NCBI GenBank assembly: GCA_038025085.1
Contig: CM076154.1
Coordinates: forward strand, 35,754,501 to 35,818,500
Origin: Tetragonia tetragonoides
Lineage: Eukaryota; Streptophyta; Magnoliopsida; Caryophyllales; Aizoaceae
DNA length: 64,000 nucleotides
Reading direction: 5' to 3'
The position numbers and the translations under genes were made by a program. Below the pieces are notes generated by a model. It worked only from the letters and a program-made list of their open reading frames with translations. It was not told the DNA's origin and did no database searches. Below are positions 11,403 through 23,862 of the stretch, one piece after another. Numbering within the stretch: position 1 is the stretch's first letter; the number at the start of each line of letters is the position of its first letter.

Positions 11403-12001
11403 GACTAGATGTTATGGGGAAATGAGGTAAGGAATGGTGAAAATGCGAAGAAATCACATTCAACGGATTTTTTGTGAATTACTTCCCGTCCTTTAAACTC
11501 CATGCAATCATTAAACTCGTTTGTTCACGTATGTTTTATTGTGGTAACAGCAACAATAACGGAAAAAAGAACATGACCAAATATAGTGTTAGCAACAACG
11601 TGAAACTATCACCAACTCTTTTTTGGCTTGTAGTTGTTACTTATTAGTGACACTGAATTGTGAACTTACTAGTTACTATATTACAAAGGCAGGACTTCGT
11701 GACATGAATTCGAGCGTCAAGTCTTGCCGGTCCGTTCAATTATGGTTGTAAAAGTATGTATGTATCACCTACATCCTGTTTGTTGTATGATAATTGTCCA
11801 AAATCTAATCAATTATTCCATCCTTCCCATATTAATCTTAACATACTTGTTTTTTATTGTTAAAGATCAACAAACTTTCACCATTAGTTTGTAAGAAAAT
11901 TATAATAATCTATAATGAAAAATATACGATTCATTTTAAAATACTTTTGAGAAATCAATATTTTATAATTTATATATTTATTTAACACAAAACCTTTAAT
12001 A

Positions 12002-12135
12002 AAGCGATTTTTTCATAACTTTTGGTGAGACGGTGATCACTTTTTAATGATGAAGGGTCACTGCTCACTATAAGTGATCCCTACATTGTTAAATTGTAAC
12101 TCCATTTTTCTGTGAAATGGTCTCACAAATACAAT
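12002..12135. repeat. Dispersed 'gtgagacggt ... tggtctcac' repeat
   Basis: A sequence of about 130 bp with 'ttttggtgagacggt' at the left and 'aatggtctcacaaat' at the right, and 'cactataagtgatccctac' in the middle. Similar copies occur at 46640-46775, 46877-47010, 48395-48545, 53695-53790 and 61425-61562. Its short inverted termini make a small MITE likely. Confidence 0.55.
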
Positions 12136-12699
12136 TATTTACGGTCAAAATGATATTTTAGAGACCATGAAAAAGCACAAGTAAAGATTACAGAGGGAGT
12201 TGTACTGCAGATGATTGATGTAGTAGCCTAGTAGGTAGCTATTTTGAAAGAACCCATTGATGTTTCAATCCACCCCTACCACACTTAAAAGTTTTCAAAG
12301 GTTTGGCTAAGTGAAACAAATTAAGTGGAACAACTCTGCAGCTCTGCTAGCTAGCTCATGCAATAATTGAAGTCATCAAATTGTCTACCTTTTGTTGTGT
12401 TAATTAGCAACAACACGTAGGTCGATGAAAACAAAAAAGAAAAGAAAAGAAAGCAACAAAGTAGAAAATATCACCAAATAATCTAGTTTTAGCAACAACG
12501 TGAATGTACTTCCAATCCTTTTTGTTTTGTAATGACATTCAATTGTGGACATACAATTTACAAAGGCAGGATTTAATGACATAATATAATCAACTGGTTG
12601 GAAGAATAATACATTGTAGTTCAATAATTGACATTTATTTAAGAGAAGAAAATAATAAATCTACCATATGTTGAAGTGAACTAATCATATGCATAAATT

Positions 12700-12862
12700 T
12701 TTGCATAATCTCATGATTAGGGAGGAATCTAATCTTATAATTTGCAAGTGGGGGAGGGGAGGGAGAGAGGGTGGTGAGGAAGGAGAGAGAAAGGAAGAGG
12801 AGAGGGAGAAAAAGTAAAGAGGTCCGAAGACTCCGAACTCCTGAGATTATGATTTAACCATT
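12700..12862. repeat. Foldback with purine-rich core
   Basis: 'cataatctcatgattagg' at the left pairs imperfectly with 'cctgagattatgattt' at the right. The middle is an almost uninterrupted G/A strand (about 12745-12825). A similar purine-rich foldback is nested at 1585-1770. Confidence 0.45.
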
Positions 12863-13396
12863 GGTAAATTCTCTTGTTTCAATAGTAGTGAGATTACCAT
12901 TTTTAGTTTTAGATCAGAAACTTATTGACCAAAACTAAAACTCACTTCTTTTGTATTTTTGTTCTTAATAAACTCTATAACAGCACGGGTAAAAACGAGT
13001 ACTTCCTTACTCACATGTAACATACTAAATGACATGTTGCAAAACTCATATCTTAAGCCTACTATTGCAACATATCTAAACTTTTGGAGCAAATTAAGAC
13101 AACGACATTACATTTTAGATATTTTGTCATCTTTATTATATTTTTAAAGGAAAACTCAGTGCATGGACACACATAATAACTATTAAGCTAAATGATTTCT
13201 ATAACAAGCAAACTGCAATCAAACAATTAAACTTTAACTTCTCCAATATCTGACAACATGATTATATATCTAATTTTCACACATAAACACGCGCCGTAGA
13301 CACAAAGTTGTAGTTTATTCGAAATAATTTTATAGTACATGCGTCGAACTCTTCCCTTCTTCTTTATCACAAAGAAGAAGAAAAGGTACATAAAAT

Positions 13397-14033
13397 CTAG
13401 AGGCGAGAAATTAAATGATCTTGGACATCATGCAACATCCCAAAAACTTCGTTGGTAAACCTCTCCACCGCCAGACCATCTAAGCAAATGTGGAACCATA
13501 GATCATTGGGTATCGCCCCTACCCCACCCTTAGCAACCCCACTATATACTGGTGGGCCCCATCCAAAATCCACATCGCTAAAGCTGGCTTGTACGTTGTC
13601 AGAAACTAAGATGGTCCGAGCCATGGTAAAATGGGGTTTACCCTTGATCACCATGAGGTCAATTATGGACTTTATGTACTCCTCACTGACGTCAGCTTTG
13701 CCCTTCTTCACTAGTTCTAGGGCATATCCAATCGGGTTCTGGCAAAGCTTTTTGGCTGTAGAATTTGCCATTGGCAAAAAGCGATGGCATTACCGTACCC
13801 GTAGAGCCCGATTTGTAGGGGTGGATTGACTTTGGATCGGACGTTAACGATACATATGATTCGAACCACCTCATCTGGGTATGGCTGGATAGCAACTGCG
13901 CGACATCGCCAGAGACAAGCCGTAAGTATCTCAAATGTGGTGGAGGATTTGAGACGGGGGCGGGATAAAACAGCGTAAGGTTGACATCTCCTTGGGTCCT
14001 ATCATGAGATAAAAGAAACATAAAATCATGCAT
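13397..14033 (-). pseudogene. Broken copy of acyltransferase exon 3
   Basis: Matches exon 3 of the gene at 3714-4354 over its whole length, including the DFGWG motif (here 'DFGWGPPVYS') and the C-terminal 'LISRL'. At least two frame changes separate the parts, near 13955 and near 13780. The conserved sequence just before 'GPKEM' ends in AG, matching the 3' end of intron 2 in the other copy. Exons 1 and 2 of this copy are not present upstream, so it is a partial duplication and cannot encode a full enzyme. Confidence 0.85.
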
Positions 14034-14049
14034 ATCATAGATTTCAGAT

Positions 14050-14270
14050 CAAATATTAAATGGTTTTATAAATCGCTACGTCATATTTGGAGTCTCGTTT
14101 TCAATATTGAACATCATTAGGCAAGGCTTGTAAAGCTGGCCTGCATGGTTGTTCAGTTAGTCTGATATGTTCGCTATTGAAAATGAGGGTCCGAATATGA
14201 TGTAGCGGGGGTGCCTCGATCACCATTCACTTGCATCCTCTTTTCTTCTTTTGTTTTTGATCAAGGAAAA
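14050..14270. repeat. Dispersed inverted-end repeat, related to 33480-33605
   Basis: The left end 'ctacgtcatatttggag' is complementary to 'tccgaatatgatgtagcg' near 14191-14208. The following 'gtgcctcgatcaccattcac' is shared with 33567-33590. The class is unknown. Confidence 0.45.
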
Positions 14271-15060
14271 GAAAATTTGTCATTCATGAAATATCATAAT
14301 ACATTTACAAATACAAATTTTTCCAAACAAGTGCAAATCTAAAATAACAATATGAATGTATTTCCCAACACTAATACTTGTAATCGGTGTCTTGCATGGC
14401 TTCGTTGAATTTTTGGGTGCCCGCGTATTATCCATTCGATCGAAGATAATCACCAAATGTATTACAGATATTCGGAAATAGAGATTCCCTTGATATCTAA
14501 TATCCAACTTGTCTTCTCATCCCAACAAAAAAAAAAGATCCAACAATTTAAATAGGATCTTATCAGTCTAACCAACCTAGAAAATCTCACACATTGTGAG
14601 AGAAAGACTCTCATATAGAGAGAAAATAACTCTCACAAACTGAGAGACTTTCATACTATGAAAAGATATATAAACACTAATAAACAAAAGAAAATACAAT
14701 AATTTGGGCTTACCATTAGTGATTATCACAAATGGAAACCCCTTGAACAAGAAAAAGAAGATGAAATGGGAAGTAGTTTTTTATTTGTCGAGAGAGAAAA
14801 AGGACGACAGTTTTTTCACAAGGAAGAGAGGCAAACTTACAAAATTATGAATAATTCACTTGCATCCTCTTAGTACGAAGAAAAGAAATCATGTTCATAG
14901 TTTATAGAAGTTAAAATAATGTGAAATCTTGCTTAATCCTTTATACAGACATAATTATTTACTGGGAGTGTCTCCTTCTCTAATTAAGCTCGTCAGCTTA
15001 TAAAATATGAATTGATTTTCCGACACATATTATTTACGGGCTATTGCATGCATTCTTATT
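14271..15060. other. Intergenic, upstream of the Sec1-like gene
   Basis: AT-rich with no gene recognised. It contains a cluster of 'gagagacttt/gagagaaa' words near 14590-14660. Confidence 0.4.
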
Positions 15061-15072
15061 GGGAAAAAAAAA

Positions 15073-15083
15073 ACCTATAAATC
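15073..15083 (+). promoter_or_regulatory. Possible TATA box of the Sec1-like gene
   Basis: 'cctataaatc' lies about 240 bp before a probable 5'-UTR intron (donor 'aattaag|gtaataag' at 15316/15317, acceptor 'tgttgtag' at about 15664). Transcription would start near 15105-15120. This is inference from spacing only. Confidence 0.35.
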
Positions 15084-15706
15084 AACCTCAACCAAAATTT
15101 GGGATAGGATTAACAAAAAGAAAAGAAAAGAAAAGTTCCTTTCAACTTGAGCCCAAAAAGGATACGTCCTAAGCCCAGCCCAAAAACAAACCAAGCCTGA
15201 GCAGTGACTTCTCTCACTAGGCTCCCTACCCTCTTTCTCTCTCCTCTCACTCTCGGTGTCTTCCATGTCCGACGATCGGAGCTTTCAACTGTTGATACAC
15301 TTTCGGAGCAATTAAGGTAATAAGCATTATTTTAATCATAATCATACGCATCATTAGGAGTTTTTTATTTTTAATTTTTGTCCTGCGTTTAGAATTGCCT
15401 TGATTCGGTTTCGATGAAAATGTACATTTGATCAATTATACGTTCAATTAGGGTTATTTTTGCCTTTGATTTTTCTCCAATTAAGATTTACCATGCAAAA
15501 TTGTTGTGTTTATTCTCCCATTTGTGGCAATTATTGATCACTGTTCAGAGATTTCTATAAATCTTATACTATAAAATTTGCATTTGGTAAGTTTAATTTC
15601 ATCATCTTTAAATTGAGGTTCTCACAGTTTTGTTTACTTATCTTTTACCCCTAATGTGTTGTAGGATTTTAATGTGCATTACTGAGAGAAGATTTGGTAC
15701 TAAAAC

Positions 15707-18700
15707 ATGTCAACTGTTGATGTAATCAAGTCCTCCCTTGATTCCATTAACCAGGTAATTTTTATTTATTTTCTTTAATTTTGTAATTATCTTTTGTGTT
15801 TAGAATGATGTTCACTTTGGTTGGAACTTCAAATGAGTTAAGTTGTGTGTTAGTTAATATATGGGTTGTAGGTCTGAGGTGGGTCGAAATTTGAATTGTG
15901 TAAGTCTCATCTTGCCATTGTCACATTGAATGCAATTAGGTAATAAAGTAATTGGAATCGTAGAAGTATGCGATTCTGTGGAATGTCTCACAAGAAGTGT
16001 AGAAATACTTTCTCAAGTGTCCGAGTCAATGCATCCTTTTAAGTTTTAACCAACCATGTTGCCTTCATTTTGATTACCACTAATACCCACCTCCTTTTAA
16101 TGTAGTAAAATATATGAAAATAGAAACATTTCATTACCACTGGCTGCTGTAGTTGGCTTGATTTTCTATGTATGGCTCCTCAATTTAAGTTATAAATTTT
16201 GTATTGGTATTCCCACTAATTCTCTCACTCATACCACATATCTTTTAGTTCAAAGTGAGTCCCTGAAACTTTTAGCTGTAAATATTGTGTAGATATCAGA
16301 GCATCTTAAGGGAGCTATTGTTTACCTAGATGCTGGATGCACAGAGAGTTTCCAATTTCTTGGAGCATTCCCTTTGTTATTGGAACATGGAGCTCGTGCT
16401 GTCTGCTGCTTGGAGAACATGTCTCTCCTTGACACAGTGAGAACTTGTTTCATTTCGTTAAGTTGCTGTTACAACATAATTAACTTTAAGTTGCTTAATT
16501 ATACCACATAGTTGAATCATGTAAACTACAATTTAACTTTAAGTTGCTTGTTTGACATAAGACAGTTACTTAAATAATCTCTTAAGCTGGCAAACATATT
16601 AGATGCAATATCAGTTAGGTGTGACTTGTGAGTTATATGGTTGGGAATAAGCATTTGGGGTTTTGAATCAGGTGAATACTCAAAACTTCACGTGGTGAAA
16701 CTTCTTCAGTTCTGAAATTTCTGCACTAGGAGCAATGAGGCAGGGATTATGGTCCAGAATAGTTTCAAACAAAAGATTTATATCCAGGCTTATAGCTTAA
16801 TAACTAATGAATTCTAACCGAAATGACAACAGATTTTCAGGCCTTGAATTTTCCCTGCTTAAATGTCTCTGAAGCTGTTGGTCTTAATTAGTTTTCTACC
16901 TGGTAAAAAGGATGGTATACTTACTTGATTGCATGTAATAAACAACTTTTGTTTACATAGACATTTCTCTCCCAAAATTTTACAACCTAATGTTAATAGG
17001 GCACATATTTTGACAATTAATATATAGCTTAAGTCTTTTTATCTAAAATAAATAAATAAATAACTTATTTCTTGTTAGGTTGCTGATTGGAGTGGGAGCT
17101 CAGAGTTAGCAATGAGAGTGGTGGTGATGACTTCATGCCTTATAATTGATACGCATCGATATACATTACGGTGCCTGAGCTCACACCCAAGTGTCCAATG
17201 TTGTCACATATTCACATCTATATCAGAGGTTTGTCCTGTGAACTCCTTGATGTCCCCCTCCCTCCCTCTCCCTCCTTGAGAGTATATTCGTGCTTGTACC
17301 CACTGTACATTTTTCTTTTGTCTTTTTTTCTTTAGTAACATTTTACCTACCACTTTTGTCTTCTGTCACTAAAAGTGAGTTAGGACTTCAAATTTGTGGA
17401 TTAGATGAATGTCCCTCTCAACTATTTGTTCATAGAATTTTCAGAAATTGCTCAAATAATTAAGCCAACTCGACAACGTTACAAAGAACTTCAGGATGTT
17501 ATAGCTATCTTCGGGTTGGAGTTGGAAGAACTCAATTATCTCTTCTGATTTTTTTTTTGACCTCCCCCGCCACCCTTTTATGTGCATAGAGTTGAAGCAA
17601 ATTTCTACTTGGCATCCTCAGATGGCACACTCAGCCTATCCTGATTCACCCCTAGGTCCAGATGCATTTCGGGAGTATGAGTCCTTATTAATCCAAGATT
17701 ATGAAGAGCTTGCAAATAAGCGGAAAGCAAAACATGACCAGTTGGGTGGAAAAGTCGCATCAGAATATCCAGTATCTGAAGATGAAGGATGGGCTCAATT
17801 TGATGAGAAAGACATTTCTCAGGTTGTCAGTAGTCCTAGTTCAGGAAGTGTCTATGAAGGCAATGCTATGGACGGAGAGCAAAAGTTGGTCGTGTCTGTG
17901 CAGCACTTCCCTATGATATTTTGTCCTTTGTCACCCAGAGTATTTGTCTTACCTTCAGGAGGATCAGTTGCCCAAGCTACCTTGTCAGTTGAGCACGAGG
18001 ATTCACTCAGCCCTGGGTTACCTCCACTGAGCACAGGAGTAGCTTCTGATGGTGAAGATGTTGCCCCTGGGGCAACTCTTACAGCCCATTTCCTTTACTA
18101 TCTGGCTTCTAAGGTACTGAATCCTTCTTGTTGCCACTCCAGTGCTTATCAATGATACATTGTCTTTGTTTTCCTTGTCTTTACTCTATAAGTTCTAAAG
18201 CTGTCACCATTGACAAAGTGGATGACTTGACATTTAAATGCAGTAGCTTTAGAGTCATCGTTATTCGTTATATCATGTACACAGTGGCCCAGAGTGTGTA
18301 TCCCCATATTCATGATATTTATCCTCCCTAGGGTTGGTGGTGTAGCTAGAATTTTCCTTATATGGAGTGATTGATATCAACTTTTAAACCTAATTTATTG
18401 TGGATGTGCACAAAGGCAACGAGATGCTACACTGGAATGATAATGAGCCAAATATCACTACATGATGCTATGGCCAATGTCAAGGATTTTTGGATCCAAT
18501 ATGCAATAAACTGTTAGCAACATGGTCTGATGCAAAAACATACGACTATTACGACTTGTTTGGTTTAAGTGAGAAGATGGGAAAGGGAAGGGAAGGGAAG
18601 GGAGGGGAAGGGAAGGGAAGGGAAGAGAATGGAAGAGGAAAGAAAGGAAAAGAACTCAGATTTACTATATTTGGTTGAATAAGAAGGATTTGAAAGGGAA

Positions 18701-21700
18701 ATACACCATTTTCCTTTGTTTGGTAAATGTAATTGGGAAGGTACAGAAAGGAAAGGGGTCCAGATTTTAAACTCACTTAGTCACTTTCTGTCAAACTCCC
18801 ACCAATTTGGTGGGAAAGTGACGTGAGGATTTATGAACTACACTTTCCTATCAATTCTTTTCAAGTCCTTCCCTTTCTTAAAATCGGACTTGGGAAAACT
18901 ATTGCATTTAATTTCCCTTTCTTTTCTTATCAAATCATCTCCACCAAACAAGGTGTTAATATGATGCTGCAAGATGCTGCACCGTTATACTATGAGTGAT
19001 GGGAATTGCGGCCATTATCGTAATCAAAATCGCCTATTAAACTATTGTGTGTACTTAGTTTTTGTCATGAAGTAGCTTACAAAAATGCATCTTCAATTGA
19101 TGGTCCAAGGAAAACAAGCTCTCTGTAGTTGCAGGGGTAATGCTGCTTACATCTGAATCCTCCACTCCACTTTATTTGGATCCTCATGAGAGGCAGTAGG
19201 TCATATGGAATGGTCACTAACCTGTCCTGTACTTCATATTTGCTGCCAAGCAGTCTCCAATATATGCTTCTCCATTTAGGGGTATACAGCATGTGCGTGA
19301 ATAAGATGCATACATTTGTCCTTCTCTCTGCAACTGGTAGAAATGATCAGAGTTGATTGGAATCTACTATCCACCTATCCAGGATTGTGCTTAAGATGCT
19401 AGGCCACTCTAGTTGTGGGCATTTGTCCCTGACTGTAAGGTTTTGGTAAAACTTGGAAGCTCTTCTTATTATAGACATATCAAGATCAAATTTCATCCTC
19501 GTTTGATGAACATAGCCAGCATACAGTGAGCAGGTTACTAAGGAGTTTCTGAGACTTCTCTGTATTGGTGTCCCAGTGTTACGACTTTATTTGTCAGAGT
19601 AAAAATTGAAGACTTTTAATTTTCTGAAAGAAATTTATCAACCTTTCTGTAGAAAGAATAACTAGATGAGTACATAATCACATGGTGAAAGAATCTTCCA
19701 CTTCAAAATGTCAGCGTTTGAAATGCTTACTTGGGAGTTGGGACTATGATTTTCAACATCCAATTATTTGAATCATATAGTGTGTTTTCTCCATTTTGGA
19801 CTATTGCAGGATGGATTCTTGGTTGACCTTCATCAACACTCTATTAGTTCATAATCCTTTTTTTTTTTTGTGTAGATGGATCTAAAATTGGAAATATTTT
19901 CTTTCGGGGACCAATCGAAAACAATTGGAAAGATATTAACAGACATGTCAAGTCTTTATGATGTAGGCCGCCGCAAAAGATCAGCTGGTTTGTTGCTCAT
20001 TGACCGAACACTGGATCTTATGACCCCATGTTGTCATGGTGATTCCTTTTTTGATCGGATATTCTCTGCCTTGCCTCGTAGAGTAACATCACCAATCCCT
20101 ACACATGCAAGAAGCTCAAATGCCCAGGCAAAGCCCAATTCTTCTCGCCTACAGCGTGCATCTATTGATGTTCAGGTACCACTTGACAATGTTTTCAACA
20201 AAGATTCCAGAGAAAATAATTTTCAGCTACTTGAAGGCATTGAGTCTGTACTCTGTGGGTGGGACTCCAGCAGTTCTGCTTCAAAAATCCAGGAGCTGAT
20301 TGACCTCAATGCCAAAATTCAAGATCAGAAGTCCTTTGACTCCATAAAACATCGATTTGATGGTTCCTTTATAGCATCTGAAAATTTTCGGGGGACACCT
20401 TACTTGGAAGCCCTATTAGATAGACGAATGAAGGATGGGGCAGTTCTTGTCAAAAAGTGGCTCCAAGAAACCTTGCGCAAGGAAAAAGTATCTGTGAATG
20501 TGAAAGCTCGTCCTGGATTGGTCACAAAGTCAGAATTGGAGTCTATGGTAAAAACCCTGGCTAAACATGATTCTTCCTTACTGAGAAACAAAGGCATTAT
20601 CCAATTGGCTGCAGCTGTACTGGTTGCCCTAGATGAATTACATGCCGATAAATGGGATGCATTTATAAGTGCAGAGAAAATGTTGCATGTTTCTGCTGGA
20701 GACACAAGTCAAAGTCTTGCTGCTCAAATAGGCGATTTGATCAACCAAAGTATTTTAGCTGGATCTCAAGGTAGGAAATCAAATTCCTCTCAGGGACTAA
20801 TTTCTTTTAAAGATGCCTTGCTCCTGACAGTCATTGGATATTTTCTGGCGGGTGAAAATTTCCCAACATCCGGATCTACAAGCCCTTTCTCTTGGCAGGA
20901 GGAGCATTTATTGAAGGAAGCTATCGTCGATGCAATTTTCGAGAACCCAGAGTTGGCAAAACTCAAGTTTGTCAGTGGTCTTGTGGAAGAGCTTGAAGCC
21001 TACAGGAATAAGAACGGTTTACAGGAAAACAAGCCAAAGCAAGAATTGTCAATTGATGATTTTGATGATGACCAGTGGGGTAACTGGGGTGATGAAGATG
21101 CTGACAGCCCTAGTAGTAAAGAGCAAGTATATGATGACATGCAGCTGAAACTGGAGGTGCGTGATAGGGTTGATAACCTCTTCAGATTCTTGTACAAATT
21201 AGCTGGTTTAAAGACCAGAAATAGACCTTTGAGAGAAGGTCCCTTTGCCTCAGAAATTGGTATTGGAGGTGATTTTTATGAAAGGAAAGGGCTATTGTAC
21301 AAGTTACTAGTGAGGGCATTGGGCAAACACGACGTACCTGGCTTAGAACATCACTCCTCAGCTGTGGGGAGGCTTTTCAAAAGTGGGTTTGGAAGATTTG
21401 GCCTTGGCCAGGTAAGCATAGAGATTGTATTTAGCTAAAAGAAAATCACGACTCTTTGGTCCTGACAAAGACTTGGCCTTGGCCTTGATTATTTATCTGT
21501 GCAGGCAAAACCTAGTCTAGGAGACCAAGATGTTATCCTCGTTTTTGTTGTGGGAGGCACTAACGGTCTAGAGGTAAGAGTTTTTATGATAATTTCTTTG
21601 AAAGTTCGCCCTCATCATTTCCTCTCCAGTCCACATCTGGCACACACCGATGCTCACTTTCTACGTGCTTATACGTCTCTTGGGTGTAATTATTCGTGTT

Positions 21701-22028
21701 GCACCATTTTCATATAATTACCCATCCATCCCAAAGTAAACTTAGTAACCATTGTGGGCTTCTGCATTATCTATCAAATTTCCTGTTGAAGCTAGATGAT
21801 ATCCTGTCTAGTTTCTTGCTATGCTTGGGATAGATCAGAGATTTCTAATTTGTCCTTGTGCTTGTATAATGTGTATTAAAGTCATTTATGTGTCACCAGG
21901 TACGTGAAGCTCTTGAGGCATTGTCTGAAAGCGGGAGGCCTGATATTGAACTTATTGTTGGTGGCACAACACTTTTATCTCCTGATGACATGCTTGAATT
22001 ACTGCTGGGTAACTCTAGTTACTTCTAG
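15707..22028 (+). CDS. Sec1/Munc18-like (SM) family protein, SCFD2-type
   Basis: SM proteins bind SNAREs and steer vesicle fusion; this branch resembles animal SCFD2 and the plant Sec1/Munc18-like proteins, whose exact step is not well defined. Seven coding exons: 15707-15754, 16293-16436, 17079-17228, 17622-18113, 19876-21411, 21505-21573, 21900-22028. All six introns are phase 0 and GT-AG, and the product is 855 residues, the expected length. The start is the first ATG after the 5'-UTR intron ('MSTVDVIKSSLDSINQ'). Recognisable segments are 'GAIVYLDAGCTESFQFLGAFP' in exon 2 (Sec1 N-domain), 'SAGLLLIDRTLDLMTPCCHG' in exon 5, an acidic 'DDFDDDQWGNWGDEDAD' stretch, and a C-terminal nucleotide-fold-like 'ILVFVVGGTNGLEV'. 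It looks intact. Intron 4 holds a MITE. Confidence 0.92.
18554..18953. mobile_element. MITE with 'CTTGTTTGG' termini in intron 4 of the Sec1-like gene
   Basis: Left end ACTTGTTTGGTTTAAGTGAG and right end ...CATCTCCACCAAACAAGGT are inverted. The left arm includes a GGGAA/GGGAAGG array (18580-18640) and the right arm the complementary 'ctttctttt'. About 400 bp, with no coding capacity. The superfamily is unsure because I do not see a clear target duplication. Confidence 0.65.
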
Positions 22029-22973
22029 GTGTTACATATGTTTGTCTAATTATCGCTCAAATCCTGAGAACTATTTGGATCACAGATGTACCTTTGTATA
22101 TTGTAATATATTATAGTTCGAATCATTTGTATGTAGTGTTTGTTTAATTGCTTTTTTAGGGTTATTAGTCTTTTTATTCATCTGATTGATCAAGTCGGGT
22201 GATTGTTTTGATCTAATTATACAGTTTATGAGATCGCTGTTTTTGTTCGTAATTTTGCTTGCTGGTAAGGAAGCGTCTTCTTGAGTTCTGGAAGTGAACG
22301 CGAGCCATGTTTTCCTCATAATCGATGAATTATGATCCTACAATTCATTATGTTTTGCAAGAAGGGTGAAAAGAAGAAATATAGTGTGCAGTGTAAAGTC
22401 ATGTGATCCCGCATGTTGAACGATTGAAGCCAGAGAAACTCAAATAGTGGGGTGGGGTTTATTTGGTGGGCATGAGTCCATGACCCGGGCTCACCTTTAA
22501 CGGTGCAACCTTTTTAAGAAAACCAAGTAAAATTCTCTCCAACCACCATTTCATTGCCGCCCCCTTTTCCTTATGTTTAAGTGTTAACAATGCTTTAATT
22601 TAAGGATATTTCCTCTAATTAATACCAATCCATTTCTAGGGTTTTGAGTTTAAAAATTACTGTACTTTTGAATTTGGGTTTGCAACCTTGATTAGTAATT
22701 GTGGTCGGCAACGGAAGAAGCAGCGTCCTTTTGGTGACTAATCTAGTAAGGAGAGGGGAGTCGAGGGGCAATGTGGTTAGATGAGAGACATATTGAGGTT
22801 AGTATGCAAATTGCACAGTGCGCTCAAACGATAAAACTTACATTGTTACTAAATATGAGAAAATCTTGTATGAGACCGTAACAAAGAAAAATGAAACAAC
22901 TCCCAACTAGTATCGAATCCAACGTCCAAATTCTCGTTGAAACGAACATGTCCTTACTCGGTTACTCCTTAGG
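22029..22973. other. 3' region of the Sec1-like gene and intergenic
   Basis: Contains a probable 3' UTR to about 22330. There is no clear AATAAA; AT-rich stretches 'aatatattatag' lie near 22105-22118. The remainder shows no gene. Confidence 0.4.
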
Positions 22974-23270
22974 TGGTGTTTACTTGCTTGCAATCAAATG
23001 TTTGCAATGCAATCATTTTATAGGGTAGATGTGAGGTGGAAAATGAAGGAGGGAGATGAATGAGATGAGAAAAGTGAGGTTGATTACATCATTCAAAGTA
23101 AAGTAATCAAAATTACATGGGAAAAGTTGAGGAATTGTGATTACATTGAATGATGCAATCAACCCCGCTTTTCCCATCCCTCTCCTTCCCCTCCTTCACT
23201 TTTTACCCCACATTTACTCTGCAAAATAATTGCATTGCATTACATTTGATTGCAAGAAAGTAAATGAGAC
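22974..23270. mobile_element. MITE with ~28-bp inverted ends
   Basis: Left end contains TTACTTGCTTGCAATCAAAT and right end the near-exact complement (acatttgattgcaagaaagtaaa). Just inside, 'gcaatgcaat' is mirrored by 'attgcattgc'. About 300 bp, AT-rich, non-coding. It lies about 600 bp upstream of the kinase start codon, in its promoter region. Confidence 0.75.
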
Positions 23271-23862
23271 ATCGTCTTTACCCACCACAGGTGACTGGTG
23301 AGGTGGGTTTGAAGTGTTGAACTATTGAAGGAAAGTGACAACACTAAAAACACTAAAACAGGGATGTGAGTGCAAATAGAAGAAACCAGAGGTCCGATAA
23401 TGCAAAGAAACAACAAAGCCAGGGCCACGAGGGGGGGTACGGCTCTGTGATTCTGCGCGCCACAACAAAACAAACACCTCTGCCCAATGCACACATTTTA
23501 CGCACCCACATTTGACACATACAAGAGGAGAGAGAAAATGTCTGTGTCTGTCTCTGTCTTTGTTCCGTCTCTTCTTCTAAATAGTCAAAAAAGCTTCTCA
23601 ACAACATTGAATGTCACATTCATTTCTTTTCTTTTCAACTTCTTTTCCTCTCTATCTTTGTGCCCCTTTCACAAAACAAAACAGGGCCAGTTTTTTTCAC
23701 ACTCACTTCACTTCACTCACTCACTCACTTTTTCCCCCCAATGGGACATTTTCCATACCCTCAACCCCAAATTTTCTCTACTGTTAATTAGGGTTAGGGT
23801 TTTTCTTGGGGGTTTTTAATTTGGGCACTTTGAAAAAGATTTGTTGTTTTGGGGTTAGTCAA
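23271..23862 (+). promoter_or_regulatory. Promoter and leader of the receptor-like kinase
   Basis: A pyrimidine-rich stretch (about 23530-23780: 'ctgtctctgtctttg', 'tcactcactcactc') precedes the start codon, as in many plant leaders. Short upstream ATGs occur within it, including one at 23487 opening a 110-codon frame without recognisable domains. They would act as upstream ORFs if transcription began that early. Confidence 0.4.

Larger units (their letters stand above)
11403..13396. other. Between the acyltransferase gene and its broken copy
   Basis: No gene. Positions 11570-11720 resemble 12480-12600 ('agcaacaacgtgaa', 'acaaaggcaggA'), and weaker matches occur at 3140-3250, so the flanks of the acyltransferase have been duplicated more than once. 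Positions 12002-12135 hold a copy of the dispersed 'gtgagacggt' family. Positions about 12700-12860 hold a foldback with 'cataatctcatgatt'-like ends around a purine-rich middle. Confidence 0.45.

Noticed and set aside
23240..23819. Overlapping frames upstream of the kinase start
   Set aside because: They lie in a pyrimidine-rich leader, have low-complexity composition, and show no match to any family I know.
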